From: PUMD01 sp964599275
GTDB lineage: Bacteria; Bacillota; Sulfobacillia; SLMV01
Assembly (NCBI GenBank): GCA_964599275.1
Contig: CAZRFK010000065.1
Location: 1 to 10,899 of the forward strand
Reading direction: 5' to 3'
Length of the DNA stretch: 10,899 nucleotides
The notes under the pieces are model-generated. The model was given only the letters and a program-made list of their open reading frames with translations. It did no database searches and was not told the origin of the DNA. This document shows, one piece after another, positions 7,017-10,899 of the stretch. How positions within the stretch are numbered: position 1 is the stretch's first letter; the number at the start of each line of letters is the position of its first letter. Made by a program: the position numbers and the translations under genes.

Positions 7017-7112
7017 GGTGCTCACTCAAATCATTTATCGGTAATACGCTACGTATATGCTCGTATTTTTCTCCTCGTTTCATCAGCCTGTAGAACCCAA
7101 ACCGGGTGAACT

Positions 7113-7168
7113 GCGGCGAGGCAGGTAGTTGTCACTTCGTCAAATTCTATAGACAGCAACCCCGCCGC
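7113..7168 (-). repeat. Long-loop stem in the 187-base gap between two membrane genes
   Basis: On the transcript GCGGCGGGG (7168-7160) pairs with CCTCGCCGC (7121-7113): nine pairs with one G-U. The 38-base loop holds a further TGTC/GACA pairing. There is no U-tract after it, so it is not a standard terminator. The gap (7002-7188) otherwise holds only the ribosome binding site of the next gene. Possible roles are mRNA processing, uneven expression of the two genes, or a small structured RNA; none is shown by sequence alone. Confidence 0.4.
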
Positions 7169-7188
7169 GTGCTAGCCCAATTAAATTC

Positions 7189-8046
7189 TCAGCCTTCCTG
7201 CTGACGGGTCATCAACCAACCAATATTACCAAGGATGATCAGAAGTGTCACAAAGACCATTCCGATCGATATAACGTCCTGCGTCATTACCGCATAACCT
7301 GGGTGATCAATGAGCAACTCATACTGCGCACAACCCGTTGCACCGCCAAGTATACCGGTAAGCTGACCGGCATCCTGGAGATTCTTATGAGCAGGGAAGG
7401 ACATCGCAATTACTCCGCTGTGCAACGTCATTCCAGTAGGCTCATGTACATAGTTGATATACTCAATCGCCCCAGGGCTACCTGATTCATATACGACTGC
7501 TGCACCGACATAATCAGGATCCAACTGCTCAACACGCATGGCCAAAGGCATATCATCAAGCGATTGACCGGTGTGATCAACACCACCGAAGGTATCATAT
7601 ACGTCACGGGTAGCTCCGCGAAGGACAACAGCAGCACCACCAGGCCGGAAACCCAGGTTGACAATGTGTTCACCGTACTCGATATGGTCGTACTCTGGAT
7701 CTTCGAGGACATTCAGCATCGCGGTTTCAAACATCCTTCCACCCTGCTGCCACATGGCCATGCCGACCACCGGAATACCCCGGTCGAAAGCATGACGGAG
7801 TGTGGCTTCAACCATGGGGCCAAGTTCTCCCCATGAACCAGGACCAAAGGCTGCATCCAACCACAACACTTCTCCTGTCTCGGCGAGCTGATCGATCTCC
7901 TCATAATACAGTTGAGTATCATCGCCAATTGGAATAGGCAATCCTATGGGGTTAAGCATAACTGCAGCTACCAAGATAAACATTATGGTGTAAATAATCC
8001 GTACATCTATATTCATTGCCTTATGCCAAAAGCTTTGCTCTTCCAT
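7189..8046 (-). CDS. Membrane-anchored protein with large domain between N- and C-terminal helices
   Basis: A 285-residue product from ATG 8046, with AAGGAGGTG five bases upstream. One membrane helix lies at about 16-35 and a second at about 257-278; short charged termini (HKAMNIDVR; TRQQEG) suggest both ends are cytoplasmic and the central domain (40-255) is outside. That domain alternates strands and helices in a Rossmann-like way: GEVLWLDAAFG (58-68), RGIPVVGMAMWQQGG (89-103), GGAAVVLRG (136-144), YVGAAVVYESGSPGA (179-193), and GILGGATGCAQYELL (231-245) before the last helix. There is no metal-binding or hydrolase signature I can name. Several motifs (xGxPV near the start, GxAxxAQ near the end) echo the DUF6754-like protein at 9658-8828, so the two may share a fold. 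It lies 92 bases downstream of the preceding membrane gene and is probably a subunit of the same complex. Confidence 0.88.
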   Translation of the reverse strand: MEEQSFWHKAMNIDVRIIYTIMFILVAAVMLNPIGLPIPIGDDTQLYYEEIDQLAETGEVLWLDAAFGPGSWGELGPMVEATLRHAFDRGIPVVGMAMWQQGGRMFETAMLNVLEDPEYDHIEYGEHIVNLGFRPGGAAVVLRGATRDVYDTFGGVDHTGQSLDDMPLAMRVEQLDPDYVGAAVVYESGSPGAIEYINYVHEPTGMTLHSGVIAMSFPAHKNLQDAGQLTGILGGATGCAQYELLIDHPGYAVMTQDVISIGMVFVTLLIILGNIGWLMTRQQEG

Positions 8047-8138
8047 TGTTACACCTCCTTCGTGAAGTGGTTAAAGGTTTCTTGATTAGATATACGCCAT
8101 TCGCGAGGCAGGATCCAGCGACAATACAGGGAATGCGA

Positions 8139-8768
8139 TTATCCTGTACCGCCGTATCCTCCCATGTGTGCACGTTCAAGCCCAAGGATGATACGCATGG
8201 CTACAGCCATCGAACCAAGCCTGGCACCAATAGTAATTCCACGCCTCATAGCAGATTGCGGTGTTCCGATCAACCATTGTGCCAGGTCACCCCAACCGCT
8301 GATCAACACATCACCAATTGGCGCAAATCCTAACATAGCTATGACGGCAGTTATCATCAGGACAGTCGCCTCTCGGGTACGAACACGGAATACTCGATAA
8401 GCGGCACTGGTAATGAAGAAAGCAACCAGAGCAAACATAGCAGCTCCAATGGGAGCAAACATAGCGTCATACACCCACCGTGCTGTATCTCCCTCTACAG
8501 TTTCATAAAGAGACAGTACCAAGTAACCGTACATCGCTATGAGAAGAATAAGGCTATACGGCCATTCAGAGCGTCGCCTCTGCACGTTTTTACCATGCAC
8601 CTGGGTGAGATTGATAACACCAACCAGACAGGCAAAACCAGCACTGATGATCCTCCACCGGTCAGCAATGGTGTCCAGTTCCCAGAGCTGTCCAAGCCAG
8701 AACCATCGAGAAAAGCATATAAACAGTCCCATCAGTGTAGTTAGTAACAAAGGAAGTTCTTTACGCAA
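8139..8768 (-). CDS. Six-helix membrane protein of unknown function
   Basis: A 209-residue integral membrane protein starting at TTG 8768, with AAGGAGGTG eight bases upstream and no better in-frame start nearby. Hydrophobic segments are near residues 4-20, 38-56, 70-88, 102-124, 133-153 and 176-196. A basic loop GKNVQRRR (59-66) and a second RVFRVRTRE (125-133) mark cytoplasmic sides. The C-terminus is glycine-rich (MGGYGGTG). An ISGWGDLAQWLIG segment (156-168) looks like a re-entrant or interfacial stretch. I recognise no transporter family signature. It lies 59 bases downstream of the DUF6754-like gene and 92 bases upstream of the next, with similar ribosome binding sites throughout, consistent with one operon encoding a multi-subunit membrane assembly. 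Confidence 0.88.
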   Translation of the reverse strand: MRKELPLLLTTLMGLFICFSRWFWLGQLWELDTIADRWRIISAGFACLVGVINLTQVHGKNVQRRRSEWPYSLILLIAMYGYLVLSLYETVEGDTARWVYDAMFAPIGAAMFALVAFFITSAAYRVFRVRTREATVLMITAVIAMLGFAPIGDVLISGWGDLAQWLIGTPQSAMRRGITIGARLGSMAVAMRIILGLERAHMGGYGGTG

Positions 8769-8827
8769 GGCTTTTCCACCTCCTTAACTTGTCTTCAGCC
8801 CTACAATCTTCAAATTCAAATGCATTA

Positions 8828-9658
8828 TTAGAACGATGTGAGGATTCGCGTTACCGGATTATCTTCAGGGTTGATCTGCTCAACTATGGTGCCGATAGCT
8901 ATAAGGGCAAACAATACTATTCTGAAGATATCCTGGCCTACAACGGTACCACGCAGAATGGGCTCTTTAGAAATGTAAGCACTTGCGGCGTACATCTCCT
9001 CACCTATAAGCGTATAGTCAGCAGCTGCGATAAAGAACGGTAGCTGCGCAACGCTAGCCGTTCCAGCTATCTGGATGGCACCTATTTGATTAGCAGCTTC
9101 GAGGAATATCATTGACTCGGCAAAGAAACTACCGTACATGATATTTGCGGCTGGCTTTTCCCGCTGGAAAATCCCCAGGACTCCGGCTGCGTAACCGAAC
9201 TGAAAACCGGAAATATAACGAACATCATCAGGGTTGTATGCATCCGGCCGTCCGGCTTCCAGATAGGCCTGCTGGACTATCTCCTCGGTGACAGCATGAA
9301 CGATGTACTGACGGTTTGTCTGGATCAGCTGAGTATCATACTGTGCACACATTTTGGCTACATATCCGAGAACCGCAAACGAAGCAATGGTCTGAGCGTT
9401 GGTGATGGGACTAATTCCTGGCGAATAGTGTACCGGTCGGCCCATCTCAGTGGCTCTACCAATGGCTTCGTCCATCGCATCCAAACCGGCTATCTTACGG
9501 ATTGGTGGAATCGGTTCTCCTGCTCTTGCCCTAGATATCATTACATAAACCGTAGCGACGAAGGCAGTAACGAATATGGTAGGCACTACCATCTCCTCTG
9601 CGAATATGCCCCATGTTGGTGGAGCAATATCAGCAACCATTAACAGTGGAGTTAACAA
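8828..9658 (-). CDS. DUF6754-like membrane protein
   Basis: A 276-residue product from TTG 9658, with AGGAGGTG seven bases upstream. An N-terminal helix (about 24-42) is followed by a basic stretch (ISRARAG, PPIRK), placing the following domain in the cytoplasm. A C-terminal helix lies at about 241-260. The central domain holds AMDEAIGRATEMGRPVHYSPG (61-81), TIASFAVLGYVAKMCAQYD (90-108), HAVTEEIVQQAYLEAGRPD (121-139), a GFQFGYAAGVLG segment (151-162) and QIAGTASVAQLPFFIAAADY (196-215). The GRATEMGRPVHYSPG pattern is what I associate with the DUF6754 group; I name it from memory and could not check it. The family has no known function that I can cite. The mix of alpha/beta segments and moderately hydrophobic helices suggests a membrane-attached domain. 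It is the first of four adjacent membrane genes and follows tandem hairpins in the gap upstream. Confidence 0.88.
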   Translation of the reverse strand: MLTPLLMVADIAPPTWGIFAEEMVVPTIFVTAFVATVYVMISRARAGEPIPPIRKIAGLDAMDEAIGRATEMGRPVHYSPGISPITNAQTIASFAVLGYVAKMCAQYDTQLIQTNRQYIVHAVTEEIVQQAYLEAGRPDAYNPDDVRYISGFQFGYAAGVLGIFQREKPAANIMYGSFFAESMIFLEAANQIGAIQIAGTASVAQLPFFIAAADYTLIGEEMYAASAYISKEPILRGTVVGQDIFRIVLFALIAIGTIVEQINPEDNPVTRILTSF

Positions 9659-9698
9659 GTTATTTCACCTCCTCTGGTGATAGGTTCATGTTAGTTCA

Positions 9699-9753
9699 CT
9701 GATACCGGGCGGTATCAGCAGAACAGCCGAGTTTGGAACCTGTTGGCTGCTCT
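9699..9753 (-). repeat. Two adjacent stem-loops before the DUF6754-like gene
   Basis: On the transcript the first stem pairs AGAGCAGCC (9753-9745) with GGCTGTTCT (9728-9720): nine pairs with one G-U, 16-base loop. One base later comes a perfect eight-pair stem, CTGATACC (9718-9711) with GGTATCAG (9706-9699), with a four-base loop. No U-tract follows, so termination is doubtful. They lie about 40 bases upstream of the DUF6754-like gene's start. They could stabilise the downstream mRNA after processing, or the perfect palindrome could be an operator. Confidence 0.5.
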
Positions 9754-9837
9754 CAATTAGTTATATTCGGGGCCAGAGCATTAATTCCTCCCTGACCTCG
9801 AAAAAAATTTCTTCTTTTCCTGAACACTTTCCCCATT

Positions 9838-10323
9838 TCAGGAACCATCACCAGCTTCGTTGTTCTCCGGCTCCAGATATCGGGACACTACATCAATAAC
9901 TCGCTCTTTCTGATCATCGTTTTCAAAAAACAATATATTACCTCGCAGTATCCAACCGCGAATTGTCTTGCGATTAAACATGAGCTGGACAGCATCCGGA
10001 TAGACCTGATACGACGTGAATCTCGACCAACGATTTTTATCTCTAGCAATCAAATTGCGTAGATGAATTCCCTTTTTTGTCAAGATATAGCTAGTTGGGA
10101 ACACATAAGTTGCAGATGGAACCAGGATAAAGATTAGAGCTAAAGGGACCCATATTAAACCATCCCAAAAAAAGCCAACAGTTAAAATGACAATCATAGC
10201 AAGCACAAGACGAGTGGTCGTCCTTTTGCGAGTAGCCAGAAGGTGAACCTGCCATTCAAAAAGCAGTTCATCATCTGGATCAAAGAGAAATTCTGCTCTT
10301 CGCTCAATTTCCTCCTCGCTCAA
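9838..10323 (-). CDS. Small membrane protein with two helices and a PH-like C-terminal domain
   Basis: A 161-residue product. The first in-frame start is TTG at 10323; only a weak GAGAAG lies eleven bases before it, so the start is the least certain in the window. A strong GAGGAGG lies just inside the frame but no standard start codon follows it. The N-terminus is acidic (SEEEIERRAEFLFDPDDELLF). Two hydrophobic helices follow at about 38-53 and 56-74. The rest looks like a bacterial PH-like beta domain: ATYVFPTSYILTKKGIHLRN (71-90), RWSRFTSYQVYPDAVQLMF (98-116) and ILFFENDDQKERVIDVVSRYL (130-150) ending in an amphipathic helix. The pattern of 'strand, TKKGI turn, RNL strand' is typical of YdbT/YcxB-like membrane PH domains; fold by analogy only. 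The gene follows the promoter at 10403-10432 and precedes the four membrane genes, so it may be the first gene of that operon. Confidence 0.8.
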   Translation of the reverse strand: MSEEEIERRAEFLFDPDDELLFEWQVHLLATRKRTTTRLVLAMIVILTVGFFWDGLIWVPLALIFILVPSATYVFPTSYILTKKGIHLRNLIARDKNRWSRFTSYQVYPDAVQLMFNRKTIRGWILRGNILFFENDDQKERVIDVVSRYLEPENNEAGDGS

Positions 10324-10402
10324 TTCATGTGCATCTTCTCGGGATATCAGCAGTATTCCCTCCCCCAGCCATGAATTTCAGAACTATAACTCCCTGCTGT
10401 GA

Positions 10403-10432
10403 ATTATATCAGAGATGAGCGCAGTTTTCCAA
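10403..10432 (-). promoter_or_regulatory. Sigma-A-type promoter for the membrane block
   Basis: A -35-like TTGGAA (10432-10427) and a perfect -10 TATAAT (10408-10403) are separated by 18 bases. A TGA just before the -10 hexamer (TGATATAAT) gives partial extended -10 character. Transcription would start near 10396, giving a leader of about 70 bases before the TTG at 10323. It lies 41 bases after the amidohydrolase stop, separating that gene from the downstream block. Confidence 0.65.
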
Positions 10433-10472
10433 CCCACAGAGGCAATAAGCCACCTTGAAGATTCTGTATATT

Positions 10473-10899
10473 TCACTTCTGTAAAAATCGCAAAGCTATC
10501 CCTGACAACACAGCCATCCCATCAACTAAAGCATCCTCGTCGATATCGAATTTTGGATTGTGCCCTGGATAAATACCGAGAGATTCCTGTTCATTCTGCA
10601 CGCCCAATCGGAAAAAACAGCCAGGCACTTCACCGGCAAAATAGGAGAAATCTTCTGCACCCAGACTGGGTTGCTCCAACATGATAACGTTTTCAGAGCT
10701 CAATAGAATTTGGCCTACTTCTGAAACGATTCCGGTCATGGTGTCATCATTTTGAAGCGGAGGATAACCGTAATCATACTCCATTTCATAATCAGCTCTC
10801 ATAGCTTGCGTAACACCCTTAACGACCCGTTCAATGCGCGCGGGCAGTTCTTTCCTTATCTCAGAAGAAAGAGAACGAACAGTAGCATCCATATGGACT
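10473..10899 (-). CDS. M20-family amidohydrolase/peptidase, C-terminal part only
   Basis: The open frame enters from beyond the window edge; 142 codons are visible, and the internal ATG at 10892 is not a start. The start of the visible part (VHMDATVRSLSSEIRKELPARIERVV) matches the region after the dimerisation domain of M20D enzymes. GAEDFSYFAGEVPGCFFRLG and then GHNPKFDIDEDALVDGMAVL are the C-terminal hallmarks of that family; the histidine of HNP is the expected metal ligand. Members are two-metal hydrolases that remove acyl groups from N-acyl amino acids (hippurate hydrolase, IAA-amino acid hydrolase, N-acetyl-diaminopimelate deacetylase types). The substrate cannot be told from this part. 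It ends in RFLQK. No terminator is visible between its stop and the promoter at 10432. It is probably unrelated to the downstream system. Confidence 0.93.
   Translation of the reverse strand, partial: VHMDATVRSLSSEIRKELPARIERVVKGVTQAMRADYEMEYDYGYPPLQNDDTMTGIVSEVGQILLSSENVIMLEQPSLGAEDFSYFAGEVPGCFFRLGVQNEQESLGIYPGHNPKFDIDEDALVDGMAVLSGIALRFLQK

Noticed and set aside
6847..7083. A 78-codon minus-strand open frame starting MKRGEKYEH
   Set aside because: It has no good ribosome binding site, mostly overlaps the six-helix membrane gene in another frame, and that gene has a consensus site and clear helices.
7077..7086. CTGATGAAAC on the minus strand, resembling the core of a hammerhead ribozyme
   Set aside because: There is no stem II between CTGATGA and a following GAAA, and no matching cleavage-site strand was found. 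The likeness is chance.
9779..9837. T-run (ATTTTTTTC) after the PH-like gene as a terminator
   Set aside because: No stem precedes the T-run; the upstream sequence is purine-rich and unpaired.
10441..10472. Short GGC/GCC stem after the amidohydrolase stop as a terminator
   Set aside because: Only three or four pairs with no T-tract, too weak to call.
1..10899. Mobile element, CRISPR array, phage or defence island
   Set aside because: No transposase, integrase, terminal repeats, spacer-repeat arrays or nuclease/toxin motifs were seen, and codon and base use look uniform along the window.

Overview
The window reads as one strand of a bacterial chromosome. Every gene I can support lies on the minus strand, so transcription runs from the high coordinates to the low ones. 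Base composition is mid-range, neither AT- nor GC-extreme. Ribosome binding sites are strong and close to the consensus AAGGAGGTG, and most genes appear to start with TTG or GTG. Together with moderately acidic proteins this suggests an anaerobic, clostridia-like member of the Bacillota. That placement is inference; the window has no rRNA or marker gene to settle it.

Layout in the direction of transcription: (1) The 3' end of an M20-family amidohydrolase/peptidase gene (10899-10473). (2) A good sigma-A-type promoter (10432-10403), followed by a small two-helix membrane protein with a PH-like tail (10323-9838). (3) Four membrane-protein genes: a protein I place in the DUF6754 group (9658-8828), a six-helix protein (8768-8139), a protein with a large domain held between two terminal membrane helices (8046-7189), and a second six-helix protein (7001-6390). 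(4) A perfect 14-bp inverted repeat that looks like a terminator (6342-6312). (5) A second block: a MutL/GlmL-like ASKHA ATPase (6196-4283), a 452-residue protein built of barrel-sandwich-like repeats ending in a KOW-like domain (4314-2956), a 102-residue small protein (2910-2602), a second MutL-like ATPase (2511-628), and the first 208 codons of a second, shorter-repeat partner protein that leaves the window at position 1 (624-1).

The ATPase genes would normally be auto-named 'glutamate mutase MutL' or 'methylaspartate mutase accessory protein GlmL'. No glutamate mutase S or E gene is present. Each ATPase instead sits directly upstream of a partner gene, by overlap or a 3-nt gap, and the ATPase-partner pair occurs twice. 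I read this as an uncharacterised membrane-associated system: a four- or five-protein membrane assembly next to two paralogous ASKHA ATPase/partner pairs. One ATPase ends in a short basic-hydrophobic helix like the membrane-targeting tails of MinD and FtsA, which would physically link the two halves. The function and substrate are unknown to me.

I found no tRNA, rRNA, insertion sequence, CRISPR array, integration site or phage gene. The longest gaps between genes are under 200 bases, and several hold small inverted repeats, listed separately.
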